A DNA stretch of 64,000 nt, from positions 17,194,405 to 17,258,404 of the forward strand of contig NC_052664.1 of the NCBI RefSeq assembly GCF_016802725.1, in the 5' to 3' direction. The position numbers were made by a program, and so were the translations under genes. Every line of letters starts with the position of its first letter. The stretch's first letter is position 1. Positions 1 to 14,089 of this stretch are shown piece after piece. A model generated the notes under the pieces. It saw nothing but the letters and a program-made list of their open reading frames with translations, had not been told where the DNA came from and did no database searches. The stretch is from Solenopsis invicta (lineage: Eukaryota > Arthropoda > Insecta > Hymenoptera > Formicidae).

Positions 1-222
1 TATTGTGGAGGTCGAACAAGTTCTAGAAGTCCGTTGCTGTGAATATATGTGATTACGTTTAAATACGTAATTAATAAAAAAATTCTGTATGATTTTCCAA
101 ATATAAATGTAATTTTTTATAATTTAATTTTGATATATTGTAACGTAATTACATTTATATTAATAATTAAATATTAATAATTATTTTCTAATATTTTTAT
201 TTATTTTTAATAATAAAGACCC

Positions 223-330
223 GTCAACTAATGATCGTAAATCTTAGTGCCTAAAAAAACTAAAAATGTATTTAAGACATACATATAAAATAATATTAGA
301 CACCAATCTAGCCTTCGATCGTTAGTTGAC
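223..330. mobile_element. Short MITE with ~20-base inverted ends
   Basis: The left end GTCAACTAATGATCGTAAA and the right end TCGATCGTTAGTTGAC are inverted copies. The length is 108 bases. A 16-base T run follows directly (331-346). Confidence 0.6.
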
Positions 331-467
331 TTTTTTTTTTTTTTTTACTTATTTGTGTACTAATTACATTTAAATGGTCTAGTACAAATTATTATTGTGT
401 AATTTATTTTGCTTTTTTAACGTTCAAAATATATTTTGTTTGACTACTAGACATGTTTTGCCTCATT

Positions 468-720
468 GCTCTCTAAATCAGAATCAGTTTGTTATTGACT
501 AAAAAACAATGAATAACCTGATTTCTATACTTGTATAGAAATCAGTCTATACTTGTAATTATATCAGTCTCTTATATATCCACTGTCTTTCACTGATAAC
601 GGTCAGTGAGAGTATCCTCGTACGCTTTCTTAATCGGAATCATTGCCACTAAATAGTCACAATTATAAGTTACAAATATAGCATTGCAAATCAGTAAGCT
701 TTTATTGATTCAAATTTAAA
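468..720 (-). mobile_element. Repeat family X, copy 1 (inverted relative to 32440 copy)
   Basis: It starts with CTCTCTAAATCAGAATC and ends near GATTCAAATTTAAA. Its middle (CTTTCACTGATAA, CACAATTATAAG, ATATAGCATTGCAAAT) matches the reverse complement of 32440-32710. It contains a perfect 28-base hairpin (518-545). Confidence 0.55.
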
Positions 721-3700
721 TAAAGGATTTTATTTATTTAGATAGAGATTAAAATATTCATAATCTTTTTCCTAAAACTTTATTGTTATCAACTCTTATT
801 TAATCTCGTAAAAACGCATTAAAAAGTACATATACTACGTACACTTCTATGTGTCCTATTTAGTAGTAATTAATAAAATACAATAATTTAAATAAATTTT
901 TTACTGTCATTTTTTTATTTAAAATATTCATTTGTGCTATATTTAGTTATACAGATGTCGTCTTATCAGAAACGTCTGCTTACAAGATGAGATTGTCTGT
1001 TTTGTAAAACTCAGCACACGTGTTCTATCACGAACAGAAAAGATGCCAAGATTCTCGGTAAATTTTACTCTTCTGTTCACATTACTTATCTCATAGAGCT
1101 AACGTATATTAATTACGGCCACCGTTCTGTTTCCGTCATTGCTTATCAGTAAATTTTCATACGTGCTGGTTACAGAAATGATTAATAGTTTCTAATTTTG
1201 GAAGCCATAAAAATGTCGGATTACTCAGTTTAAGAAAATTAGTGTAGTATTAGTAACAAAACACTGCATAGATCAAATTATCGGATCGGATGAGAGAAAT
1301 GACGTAACGTTCAAGCCTAACATTTTTTTTGTTTATATGTTCGTGTTTTGAAAAAGAAAATTTACGTGAAACGAAATTCAATTTAATTTTTCGTTGAGTT
1401 AACACATATTTTTAAAATGAAGTAATCTTTTTACCTTGAAGTTTTAATTTAAATAACATGCACGGTGTGTTTCTTATCTAAATTACATTGTTTATATATC
1501 GATTCGACTGTGAATAAGGAACATGGGAACATAGATTCGATTAATTTTCAAGTATACTCATGTGTAAACGTATGTGCAATGTATGCGTACAACAAACGGA
1601 AATATTAATGAATATTTGTCACGGCTTAACCGTGCCTATTGAAAGGATTGTTTTGGCGCAATAACCGTCCGAGTGCCATTTGAATTATGCAATTTTTGAT
1701 TAGAACAGCGCCGCACTTTGGTGCATGGTAACGTTTATGCGTTTGATGTCAACGGAGAAAGATGAAGCAAGAAGTAGTTCCTTTGCTTTCACTGAAGTCA
1801 CATGGTTTAATTATGATCCTATTTGATAATCTTACCTTAGCTAAAAGTTCTAGCAGAAGAGTTATTAAAATTTATATCGAATTAACTTGAAAGTACACTG
1901 CTTTTCGTAAAATAAATCGAAGGAAAATTAATTGGATTTACGTTAATTTTTTCTAGATAAAAGTTAGATTTAATACAAGTTTTTACTCTATATTTTATAT
2001 AATTAATTATATTTTATATTACTAATTAACTTTCATTTAAATAATATTTTACCTTTAGTAATTAACATAAGGAAGAAAAAGAAAAATTAATTTGTTTGCT
2101 CATTTTTATTTCCGGAATTTGGACTAGTTGGCGTGTTACATGCATATGTAATTGCGCAAAGAACGGTTATCATTGTTCTTCTATTATAATTAAAACTTGA
2201 AATTGGGATAGTTTCACGCAAAATGCATAAAATAAATCTGCTGAATAAATCACGCAATAATTGCAATAATTAACGCAAGCTGCAGTGTGCCACATCGAAA
2301 AAATTGAATTTATTAAAATTATATTAATTTCTACGGCTTGCTACAAGCTGTCCTCGATTTCTTCGATTTATTGACATCGTGTCAGATACATTTTTATCGC
2401 GCTCAAACGCGACACGATGAATCAACACATAAGAGAAAGTGTAAATTTTTTTATTCTGTTTGATTTATCGTACATATGTGCGTTATGTGTGCAATAATTA
2501 TTAACGAATTAATATAAATGTTTTTACTAAAATTGCATAAATTATGTATAACGAAGAAATAAAAATCTCAACTTTGAAATAAGATGGGTCTAAGTATCTC
2601 GCAATAATTTTAATATACCGGTCACTTTTGATATAATCTTTATGCATAATTTTTTCTTAGCTCTAACTTTCTTTTCTTTTTTTTTTTTTTTAAATTTAAT
2701 CTCATTCCCATTTAAAGTTTTCAATCGCTCTGGAGAACTTCTTGATGTTTATTATCGAAAACGCAATGGTCGTTAAGATACTGACAAAAGAGGAGTCGTA
2801 CAAAAGAAGGTCGTGATAAGACACGGCCCGTTTTGCTTGCGGCGTCCATTCCGCGCGAATGTTTGCGATGGTGTATCTCAGTTCATTTGCTTAGATACAT
2901 ATGTACATACGCGCGCAGCCCATAGCTGATTATATGCAGCCACTACGTGTGTCATGCGTGGAGGGGTGTTTTCGTAGTCGGATAAGCTACTGTGTCCGCT
3001 TTTCCGTAAACAAGCTTTTCCTGTCGCTGATTTTTTCCGAGATAATTCCGTGAGAATGACGACAAACCGCGACGTTTCATCGTTTATTCCGTGCCGCGAT
3101 TTTCTATTCGCAATAATCATTCAATTGACACATCGTATGAAGCTTTTAAAGTTGAAGTAGATCGAATTTATAATTTGCGTGTGAAGCTTTGCTCCAAACA
3201 TGGAATTGTATCAATTTTATCACGAATTATGAATATTATTCGTTCTAGCTTTGTATGCTTTGTACTATAAATGAGGCGGAATCAGATAAAATATAATAAT
3301 TTACTGTCGTTACCATTTTGGCTCAAGAGAGATATTTATCAAGAAGATTGGCGCTGTAATGATATTATTACTTAGTATTATTTTTGAAATTTTTCCTCGT
3401 CTCTCTCTTTAGAATATATATCAATGCGAAACCTTAAACGTACATTCCATACGTTGTTGATTAAATAAGAAGTTCGTGAGGTTTCAGTCATTGTGTACGA
3501 AATAACGACCATTAAAAGATTTGATTAAAGGCGTACACAATGTCTTACAACATTTTAATAACGTTTTCTGACGATTAATTGAAGATTAAAGTCTAAACAA
3601 TATGGAGGTTAGTTTCGAGTTATATAAACGATATAAATGATAAATAACTACTGATATCATGCGTATAATATCACGTATATCGGTTTTTTACTTGTTATTG

Positions 3701-4091
3701 ACATTTATTGTTCAGCTGATTTTATCTTACATGTTTCATGTCATATTATACACACAGCTGATATCGCTGATTCATCAGTGTTAATAGCAAATTTTAATTA
3801 CGCATATAATTTAATTTTGTTTAAACAAAACTGATTAAGCAATTATTTTATTTAAAAAGAATTATTACATTTTTTTAAACTAAATTTAAAAACTTTGCAT
3901 TTAGATAGAAAACAAACATGTAGATTTATTATTGTTTATTTTTAAAATTTTGACATCCTAAGAGGATGTAACAAAATTATGTGATTTAAATAAATAAAGA
4001 ACTAAATTGCTATTTTTTTTAGGCAATTTAATTCATTTTTCATTTATTAAACATACATATACGATTTTACTTCGTTTGAGGAGTATTTAGA

Positions 4092-4199
4092 GAAGAGTAG
4101 TAATAATAAATTTACTTGCTTTTAATAAATTATACTTTTTTATTTACTTTTCAATAAAATGCTTTTTGATTGAAACGAGAGTAAATTTTATTATTCTTC
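4092..4199. repeat. Small inverted-repeat element
   Basis: GAAGAGTAGTAATAATAAAT on the left is an imperfect inverse of ATTTTATTATTCTTC on the right, with about 60 bases between. Probably an old miniature element. Confidence 0.35.
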
Positions 4200-5590
4200 A
4201 ATTGTTAGATTTAAAGTGCGCGGTCCATTCTGCTGAAATTAATTTGAATACAAGTAATTTTATTCAACGCGCAATTATTTAATAGTATGTGAAATATTTT
4301 GTGGCGATTTAACGACGAGTCGATTTAACAACACGACCCTCGGTACTCACTGTTTACATTAACGTACGGCGTATTGTTGTGTACATACACGCGATCACCT
4401 TATTGCCATTTGCACGACGCCGGGCGAACCCAAGTAGGCAGACAGCGGCGCGTTAGTCGGTTCATTACTACATATCTCTTGAAACGCTGTTATTCCTTGT
4501 GAACAAGTAACGATTATCAGCTCATGCGTTTAATTAATTCTCACGATTCACGAGTCGTAAACGTATCGAAACGACGAGTGCCTATCGAAGCAGCTATTTT
4601 ATGCAATTTATCCACTCGAAGAATCAGTCGATACAATCAATATGAAAATTATAAATCATTTCACGGTAATTAACGTGCGATAATAATTTCTTTCGTAATA
4701 CTTGGACACTTAAATGTATCTCGCGTCGCGCTCTTCGCTGGTTTACAATGTATCTACTATTTTTTGTATTGAGAACATGAAATAATGCGCGAATCGATGT
4801 CTGTTAAGTTAGTACACGCCTTCCACTAAAAATCGAGATGGCACTTGTGTCAAAATTAAGTGTTTTTTAAGTACTATTTTTCAAATTTTTTGTACTCGCA
4901 CAATTTAGCAGAGAATTATTTCACGTATCGTTCGATATTATAATGTGCAATTCGAAATTTTACTTACTCATTTTCGTTTAATTTCGCATCCTAATAGCTT
5001 AATTCAACATTAACTCGGATTTATTATTCGCTTCTTTCAGTCATTAATATCTTCAAACGTCACAAATATGAAATAACTCACATTTAATGATTTTGTACAG
5101 TCGTAATTAACTTCGTATTTTACGGAAGAAAGGCTATTTAAACAGCTAGAAATATAGCTAAAATTTGGGAATTTATTGTGAGGAATGTATTGAATCAATC
5201 TTTTTAAAACGTTTACTTTGAAAACCACTTTTATTATTATAATATATCTTTAAATATCAAAGTTACAAGGATGTACATTCAATTACGTAAAAAACGCGTC
5301 GAGTGTCGGGTCTGCTGCTGCTTTTATCTGAAATAAAAAATTTAAAATGGAAAGTTTAGTTAACAAGTATATGCTCAGCATGAACCTATTTTGAAGCGAA
5401 AAAATGCAAAATTGCAAAAATGATGACATTGAGAAGAAAAAGAAAAAGTCTTTTTAAGCAAATAGCGTTAAAAGTTTGTTGCAAAAACATTTATGAAAAA
5501 GTAGGTTCGGGCTGTGAAGATGTTAAAGAATATGTATACGCAAAGAGAAGTTTGTAGTTTGAACATTTTTTGGGCTACATTTCACGGCAC

Positions 5591-5615
5591 TTTTTTTTTT
5601 TTTTTTTTTTTTTTT
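5591..5615. repeat. Poly-T run (25)
   Basis: 25 consecutive T. It could be a simple tract or the tail of a retrocopy read in reverse; no associated retrocopy was recognised. Confidence 0.8.
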
Positions 5616-8600
5616 ACATATGGCCTTCCAACTCTAATATTTAAAAATACATTATAATAACAAGAATGGTTTTTGAATATTTAATTAAGTAGTAAAGTAT
5701 AATAAAGGTTTCAGAAAGATTGATTTAATTCGTCACAATAAATTCTCAAATTTTATAATAGCTGAATTTTTAGCTGTTTACATGGCCTTCCCGCTTTAAT
5801 ATTTGTTTATCGTGTAGCATAAATTGGCGTATGTATGTCGATCCCTTCGTCGCTCAAGGTTCGCCCACTGTATAATTTACGAGACAATACGAATATTGAA
5901 CGGTTCAATTTCGTGCGATTGTATTGTAATTATATTTTCGCATTATTATTTTTTTATGCTGTAATAAGCATGAAATATGGGCGATTAATTCAGGGAGTGC
6001 CTTGCAAAGTGTCGCGTAATCGTCACATTTTGGTAATTAATGCTCGCGTGATCGTAATTAAATATTGCGAGTGAGTACTACGTGAGAACAATGTGCATGT
6101 GAGTAATGACTAACGAACGAAAGAGAAGGAGGAAAAGAACCGGAAGGCAATGGACACGCATGGCGACACAATTCAGGGGTGAATATATTTATTATTTGTT
6201 TTTTGCGGAATTAATTCGTTTATTACATGCACGTGTAGGCAGAATTTGCACAAGAGTAACCGAAAGACAAGATCAGCTGAGCAATAAAAGTCAATATCAC
6301 CTGAGCCCCGAAAATCAATAACAGATGACATAGATGTACATGTAAGCACAGTTAGGACATCAATGCGCGAACTCCATATGATTTCACGGTCAACATTGAG
6401 CGCATATAATTCAAATTGTAAAATATTTTATGGAATTGCGTTAGCTTGATATTTTTATATTTTAAAATTTTTGACTAATCTGGGCGTATGTTATTAAAAC
6501 ATTGTACAATGTTTGTTGAACATATTACGAGGAAAAATCTATTGTTAAGGATCAAACGGTGATTTTATAAGTATATAAAGCATGTAAAGCCAAGCACAGA
6601 CAAGCAAGAGAGTATGAACACGAAATCTTTATTGAAGCAAGTCTTTATTCGTATTTTTTCGCGCTTATTTAAATGCGACTCAAGAAAATAGTTCATTAGA
6701 GTCCTTAGATTGAGTTTTATGTTCGAATTTTAGTCGCAGTTTTTATGAAACAAATGAAAAAAAATTGCCCGAATTCTCATTAAAGATGGCCTTGTCGCTT
6801 GAACATATTCCCTACTTTTTTTTCTATTTTCGATTCGTCGAGCTTCACGTTTTCATTATATCCTCTCGTTGCACTGACGTCCAAGGTCTTCTATGAAACG
6901 TGGGGTACGCTTTTATATAAAACTCGCGAGACATATTCAATAGTACGATTATAATTAGTCAATGGTTAATGGTAGACTGATAAACGATCAATAATGATGC
7001 GCTGTTTTTAATCGGAATGTCGAATGATGAAATAGATTGCTTTTACTTGGCAACGCACAGGCAACATACGTTAATGCGTGTATTAGCTTAGTTTTATAAA
7101 TATCTTATTTACTGATATAGGTTTTCAGGGAGAAAAATATATCTGGACGTAGATATTTACTATAAAAATATATACACGATGAAAAAGAACACGTTGCTGA
7201 CGCAGCAAATTACTGCTACTACGTATTTAATGTGGAAGTTTAAAGTTTGCTATTATAATCAATTGTTTAATATTAAAATTAGTAATTAATGAAATGAAAT
7301 GAAATTAATTTAATTATATAATTTTTAATAAATTTATATATAAAATTATTTATTTTCTAAAACATTTTATTATTATCGTATTTTATTATTGCTTTAATGG
7401 TATTGAAATTAATGTTTAATTATAGCGAAATAATTTACTGATTTAATAAAATTAGATTTCTTTTGAATAACGTTATTTTTAATCATTTCAATTTGTTTGT
7501 AATAAATTCCTTTGTACTGTTTTATAATAATTGATCAAATTTGTTACGACAATCCGAAATACGCTGTGCCAGTGAATTTTTTTTCTTATAGAATACGATT
7601 TGTTAAATATAATATTTATTGCATACAATGCAGAGAGTTAAATGCGTTTACTTCTATTTACATACATATCTATTATCTATACGTTTATCTACATCGGGAT
7701 TTATCGCTAATTTAGCATTTGCCGCCATGCTTTCGGATTGTGCGTCAATAATGTTCTCGTGGTTGGGGCGAAGGGTTACGGATAAACTGACATTGACAGA
7801 GGTGTATGCACGCCAGTACGGTAATAATAATTCCAGCGATAGATTTCGCTATTAATAGATAACAACGGACTTTGCTAGTTGGCTGCTTGCGAACGGTACC
7901 GGAGCGATGTGTAGTAATATGATTTTTTAATCACAATTATCTAACCACGCGTGACATCAATCGGCTGATCAGCTGATGAGCTTCCTAGCATCCAGTTATC
8001 TTCTTGAAACATCAGATTTGTAAATTGATTCTAGCAGAATGTTGCGATAGGTTCGAAAGTAATAGAGACTTTGCGATTATTAAAACGAGTCTTGAAGATT
8101 TGTATTAAACTTTTACACTTAATTATTAATTTGAATTGAACTTTTTTTTATATTTTATTTATATTATATTATTTATTATTTTTTTATTAATGATTTTTAA
8201 TGCTATATCTATAAAACTTTTATTAATTGTAAATTAAAGAAATGTAATATTTTAATAAGATTTTCAAGGATGCTTTATGTAAACGATGGTCAGTTTGGTA
8301 TTCCTCAATAATATTATCTGATAATTATCACGTTCTCTTTTCATTTGATGTTTACAAAAAAAAATTGATTGCAATTTTTTAATGACTCCACGATTATTAC
8401 GTTTATTGAAAAATATCGCAGTATCGATTATCTCTGACCTAACATTGAATATATTGATACCTTGGCCTCGGTATGAGTGACAAAGTATCGAGCAGAGTCA
8501 CACCTTTGGTAGCACCGTGTGTGATTTATGCCGATGGTTAGAAACGTCTGTCACACGCTGGCCCTCAATGAATCGTGGTGGAGTAACGAAACGTCAATTG

Positions 8601-8727
8601 GATCGGGACAGTCTGGGCAAGAGGGGACTGGGGTGATCGTCGATACCGAACGACCTTGCGGCATCGACCAACCCTCTGCTCTTCTCTTGGCTTTTTGAGT
8701 CTATATACAGTGCTTCTCCGTTTACTA

Positions 8728-8834
8728 CGCTCTCTTATACTGTCCTTTCTCTCTCTTTCTCGTTCTCTTTTGCCCTCCTTTCTCTTATTCTCTTTCTCTC
8801 TCAAACACACATACACACACACACAGACACACAT
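8728..8834. repeat. CT-rich tract followed by CA microsatellite
   Basis: Pyrimidine-rich CT repeats (8728-8802) run into an ACAC repeat (8804-8834). Long open frames here on both strands are low-complexity artefacts. Confidence 0.85.
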
Positions 8835-9479
8835 ATTCTCTAACGGTTCCCTTCTCTCTACTGAGTACCGCGTCCTCCCACGCTGGCTGACCCCCGTCAG
8901 CCTTCGAGAAAGTTACGATGATCCGTACTCGATTTGCGCGTTATCGAGAACGAATTAAGTATTCACTCGCATCAGTCAGATGATTTAACTTCACTCCGTT
9001 GATGCGCATTGCATCGTTTGCGATGTAATATTTTTATCGTCGTTGCATATGGGCGTACGTTGTTTATCTTTTGCTATTAGTACGAGAAGTTTCATCGATT
9101 GCTCGATGCAGCTGCTAATGCAGAAAATCATATCTAAAATGATTACGTTTATCACAGTTGCTGACAGAAATTTCAATGCATTCAATGGATAGGATTTTGC
9201 AAGAGCTCAATGTCGTAAATAATCATTCTTTTATTGCAATGGTACAGTTACAGGCGCGTCGATTTAATTTGGTTTTTTTAAAATATAAATGAAAATTATT
9301 TTCACTCATCCGATACTGAATTAAATACATTGCTTTTAAAGTACAGCTATCTTGGGTTGTAGAGTAGCATTCCGTATAACCTCGCTTCCTCTCGTTGTAA
9401 ACTGTTTTCAAAGTGTTTTTAAAGTTTTACAATCGTTGAATTGACGTAACGACGGTGCGGTAGCAATGTTTTTACGGTG

Positions 9480-10130
9480 AAATAAAGATCGGAGTGATCT
9501 ACAAAAAAGCTACTCGTGCAAGGAGCAGGACGGTCTCTTTCTTATCTGTTTTGTTCGACGCAATTTCTCAATGCATCCGTCGCGACGACACTGACGAGTA
9601 AGACAATGGCGGGTAAACGAGGAGGAGTCCATTCCGTTGGCAACTCGACAACAGATCCCGTCTATCTGCGTCGTGAGGGACGGGCGGACGAGACACACGA
9701 GTAGCGAGAAGGGAGGTGGAGTCTCCACCCGACGGGGTGGCTACGGTCCTGGGGTCGCTGAGGGTGGGTTAGGCCGTGACGCGTTCGGCCCGAGGGGTGG
9801 GAAAGGTTACCCCCGCTGGTAGAGCGGGAGGGTGCCCCCGAAGCACGGAGGGTGCGCGCTTCCGTTTGAACATCGGTGAAACGTCAGTTACCTCGCGACG
9901 ATCTTTCCGCGAGGACTTTGTCCGATCGCGCCTCGGTTCTCGATTATCTCGATTGCGTCGCGCTCGTTTACAGCCTCGGTTCCTCGGTTTAACTTTACGC
10001 GTAGATTAGTTAACCTTGGCTCTCACAGTGCTGCAATCTTGAACGAGACCAGAGAATCAGTTGTCAGTTGTTCCGATTAGCTTCCCGGCTCCGTTCAGCG
10101 GCTCTATTTAACCACAGGTGAAGAAAGGGT
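9480..10130. promoter_or_regulatory. CpG-rich island, possible promoter or leader exon
   Basis: This is the most GC- and CpG-rich block in the left half, including a purine/G-rich core (9690-9870) with the perfect palindrome GGTGGAGTCTCCACC. Initiator-like TCAGTTG copies occur near 10060, and a donor-like CACAG|GTGAAG lies at about 10117. The short open frames are on both strands and look compositional. It could be the start of a gene or a GC-rich retroelement leader; nothing decides between them. Confidence 0.35.
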
Positions 10131-10486
10131 TGAACGCGTGTACGCGTTCTCTTCACCCTCGGTTATCTATTCGTACGCTTTTGTTTATCTCGAGTTTTTA
10201 TTGCTATTTCGAGGAAAAAAAAAGAGAAATTATTATGACGATGACTTTGTCAAACGATTAAATAAAGATGAAGACGAAAGGAATGAATGAAAGCGTGAAT
10301 TGCTAAACGCTTACACGTTTTCAGCATCAAGTTCGAGATAAGGTGAAGGAGTAAGGTGGAAAATATTAAAGTGGATATACGTATGACGTATTGTTTCACA
10401 TTGCTCTTTTTGCGGGGACAGCGAAATTATTAGCATTGTTTTTCTGGATGAAGCACGAAATTTGTTTGTTCCGCCTATGAGGCGAG

Positions 10487-10530
10487 TAAATCTATCTACA
10501 TTAAGTTTGATAAATCTATCTACATTAAGT
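10487..10530. repeat. 24-base tandem duplication
   Basis: TAAATCTATCTACATTAAGT occurs at 10487-10506 and exactly again at 10511-10530. Confidence 0.9.
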
Positions 10531-11027
10531 CTGCATATATTCGTGAATAATGAATATTTTGTGGATATTGGGGCTTTGACAGTTTAATTGAAAATTCAAA
10601 TTGGCTGGAGAATTTATCATTAAAATTAACACCCTCGCGTTTACAATCGCAATTTTCTGTCGGTTGTAACGTACGAGCTTGTACCGGTGGACATATAATA
10701 TCACATTATGTGTTCATTTTATTTTATTTTATTTTCGGTCAACTGTCGTGCGATAAAAAGGAATTCTTTTTCTTGCTTGTTTGCAGTGGATATTGCGAGA
10801 TTTTTAGTAACAAAATCTAGGCGTATGTGGGATTGTTCACATAAATGTTAAAGGCGAAGGTTCCGATGCATTCTTACATGTAAACAATCGGGGAGCTGAT
10901 GCGCTATTGACGTACTACTGACGCATCGTTGACGTGCATGCGAATAAATCTTAATCGGTCGTTCTAAACGTGGTCCTCGCTGCGAACCGGGGTATTTCTT
11001 GATTAAACAGGCATTAACACGCTGTTA

Positions 11028-11045
11028 CGCGCGCGCGCGCGCGCG
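11028..11045. repeat. (CG)9 dinucleotide run
   Basis: Nine consecutive CG pairs, a potential Z-DNA-forming run, preceding a GC-richer patch (11046-11300). Confidence 0.9.
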
Positions 11046-12164
11046 ATGACGCGACCGATAAAAACGATTTTCATGCCGACACGATGGGCAATTACGGCGA
11101 TGATAATCACTCACGTGCGCGCGCAGACTTTTTGTTCGCCAATTTTGGCGCCTCTTCTCGCGAAAATATTTGAGATGATATTCATCGTTGACAAAGTAGG
11201 GGAAGCGAATGAACTAGACTTACGGAGACTGCGTTCGTGATTGCGAAACCGGAGATGGTTAATCCTTTCAGGTCCTTTCAATGTATTCATGCGACTTATT
11301 TCCACGCTGACACGGACAATTACGGCGATAACGATCGCTACGCATAATTACATGCACGTGGACTTTTGTTAACTTCTATGCCTCGTCTGTAGAATACTTG
11401 AAAAAGAAGCTGTCTCATTTCGCATAAAAAGAGATACAAATCATTGAAATACAAGACGAAGTGTAGTCTACATAATTCTGGAGGCCAATTTGTATTTATT
11501 TGTGATTTATTGGGCTTAAATAAGCTTATTCATCTTTTGTTTGAGCTGCTAGTATTTAACACTTGCTAAAAATATACGTGTTGTTTATTACAAATTCTAC
11601 ACGCATATAACTATTTTTTATTTTTCTTATAATATGAGAAAAAGTAAGACAGTTTGAAAATTTGTGTTAAATTTAACGTATCGTATGTTACAAACGGCTC
11701 GTTCAAATTTTTGTGTTAATTTGATACAAAATAAATATGTTAAAAGGTGATATAAATATTATGTAAAAAATTAAAACAAAAATGTGATTTGACACAGTTT
11801 AGAACCAGAGTATGGAAACATATTTTTTCAATAAAATTACCATTTATAATTTGTTGCCACATATTTTATTTATTTATTTTAACTTTTATGTTTTAAAACT
11901 ACATTATTATTATATTATTATATTATTTATTTATTCTCTCATAAATTGTGTTAATTTAACGCTAAGAAATGTTAAATATCAATTTCACACAAAATGTTCA
12001 AATAACATAATTACGTTATGTTAAAGCAACACTTGGATATGTTAAAAATTTTAACAAGGACTGGTTTTAACAGAACTACAAAATATTTTCTACTGCCTAA
12101 ACATCTGATTAAATAAAATATTTATAAAGATAGGCTTATTATATTTTAATGAAAGCAGTAACAA

Positions 12165-12166
<2 letters not shown>

Positions 12167-12204
<38 letters not shown>
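12167..12204. repeat. (AT)19 microsatellite
   Basis: 38 bases of perfect AT alternation followed by a T run. Confidence 0.95.
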
Positions 12205-12214
<10 letters not shown>

Positions 12215-13940
12215 GGTAAATATTTTTTTCATATAAATTAATGGAAAATACAAGTCCGAAGAAAAAGAATAACGTAAAATAATTCGTTAGATGTAGTGTC
12301 GATAGTAATTTTATCTATTTCCGTCGCTATTAACGGATCGTACGAAAACAAAAACATGCTTTAGCCAAGTGCCTAGTTTGTCTAGGCATAAAATAGTACT
12401 CGTGTACGGTATTCGGACAATCTCATTTCTCTTGAACTGTTTTTTTTTTATTTTCTTTCTTATTCCCTTTTTCGTTTTAACGACAAGACGCGACGCGGTA
12501 ACACCATAGGAAGACTTTATCGAGACTAGCTGCGGTGCAAGAGATAAAGGAACGAGTCGATCTCTTCGAGATCGAATAACAGGATTCATTGAGGCGCGCA
12601 TCGTCGCGACGAGTGGCGAAGGGGGGGAGGAGATGAGCTTTATCGCTTTTCAATCTACCGAGGGTTAAGTACGTCGGGGAAGCACTCTTCTCGAATGCAC
12701 TCGACTGTTGGAATTCTGCCAGCGAAGGATAATAACCTTCACCCTTGCCGGAGATCATCCGGACGTTTTGCATTAACGTCGAATTAAAACGTGTGTCGCT
12801 TTGCGTGACATCGATTCGAGGCGTGATTTTTTTTTTTTCCCCTTTACGAACTCGGTATATAGATACGGTTAAAGTACTTTTTGAATTCTTTTAAATTGTA
12901 CTTTAGTATAACTAATATTAATAGTGTAATTAATATTACGATCGAAAATTATAAGACCAAAAAAAATGACTGTCAAAAAATTACTATATTATTTCTTTAT
13001 CTTGAATTTATCTTGACGAGCTTATGTCTTACAACGATGTTGGACGGATCAATGCTTTATTATAATAGTCTGAATGTTTAATTTAACTTTCAATTGTTTC
13101 CTTTTAATTTAAAAATTACGATTTGTGTATATATTTAATACGTAGGGTGTATTTAAACTTTTAAATATAAAGTTAAGCTCAATCTCTGTATAATCATTAA
13201 AATCGCGTTTTGAAACTTCCTAATTCGAATCTGTCTGGAAACAGATTTGTTCCGCGCGGAGTTAGCATCGCAATTTCGAGGAAATGAAATGACAAATCCG
13301 ACATTAATTGGAAAGCAAATAAATCACGCATAAATCACCATGGATAGTGTACACGATTCTTTTAATGGCTTTTGACTATAAAAGGTTTTTTATTCGTAGA
13401 AAGCCGCAAAATTGCTGATACTTTACTCATACACGCAGTTTTCGTAGATGGGGATTATTGTAGAGCGCACATACAAACAATATTACGTATTAAATACATT
13501 TTAATCCATACCTCGTACTGACCTCTATTCTTGCGCGCGACGACGAAATAATAAAATACATCTGCGTACTACTAAGTTACAAAATATTTCATTATTAGCA
13601 GTGAAGCAATTTTCTTTTTGTATCTTTCGTTCGCGTCGCTTTGTGTCCTTTGTTCTTCAATAACGAGAGCCATCCCAGTCGAACTAATTAAATTGATCAA
13701 ATTGGACTACAATAACCAAACTGATCGTTACCCGAAACTCGGGAATTAACGCGTTCGTTAATTTTTGTTGTTCAATCAATAAAATTTGCCGAAAAAAGAT
13801 GGTTATTATAAAAAAAAAATCACAAAATGAATGCAATAGAATTGTAATTTCAGAAATGAGAAGATTCAGGCATGAAATAAAACGTATTCCAAATATTCAG
13901 AAAATTAAGTTATCTTTGTGATTGGTTTTAACAAAGCGTA

Positions 13941-14089
13941 TTCACCAAACATATTATAATTTTTTAGATGAAAATTCTTGCCAGTGATACATTTCCATCA
14001 AAAACAATATTTGTGATGGAAATGCATTATTGGCAAAGGTTTTCACTTTCAATCGAGTTTTCCCTAATAAAATTATAATATTTGGCGAA
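13941..14089. mobile_element. Palindromic element (foldback)
   Basis: The ends TTCACCAAACATATTATAAT and, inverted, ATTATAATATTTGGCGAA pair. The inner core pairs GATACATTTCCATCA with TGATGGAAATGCATTA around a loop at 14001-14013. Almost the whole unit folds on itself. It has no coding capacity. Confidence 0.6.

Larger units (their letters stand above)
721..8450. other. AT-rich non-coding stretch
   Basis: No supported gene. The stretch holds a possible small inverted element at 4092-4199, a 25-base T run at 5591-5615 and a diverged direct repeat (about 5613-5643 and 5775-5804, sharing ACAT..GGCCTTCC). Open frames up to 80 codons occur on both strands without coding character. Confidence 0.6.

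Noticed and set aside
8565..8958. Frames across the CT/CA microsatellite
   Set aside because: Low-complexity translation (VCVCVY, RERERE) only.
11545..12060. Region rich in TGTTAA-like motifs, considered as a repeat element
   Set aside because: Motifs are scattered in AT-rich DNA and no consistent inverted or direct ends could be defined.
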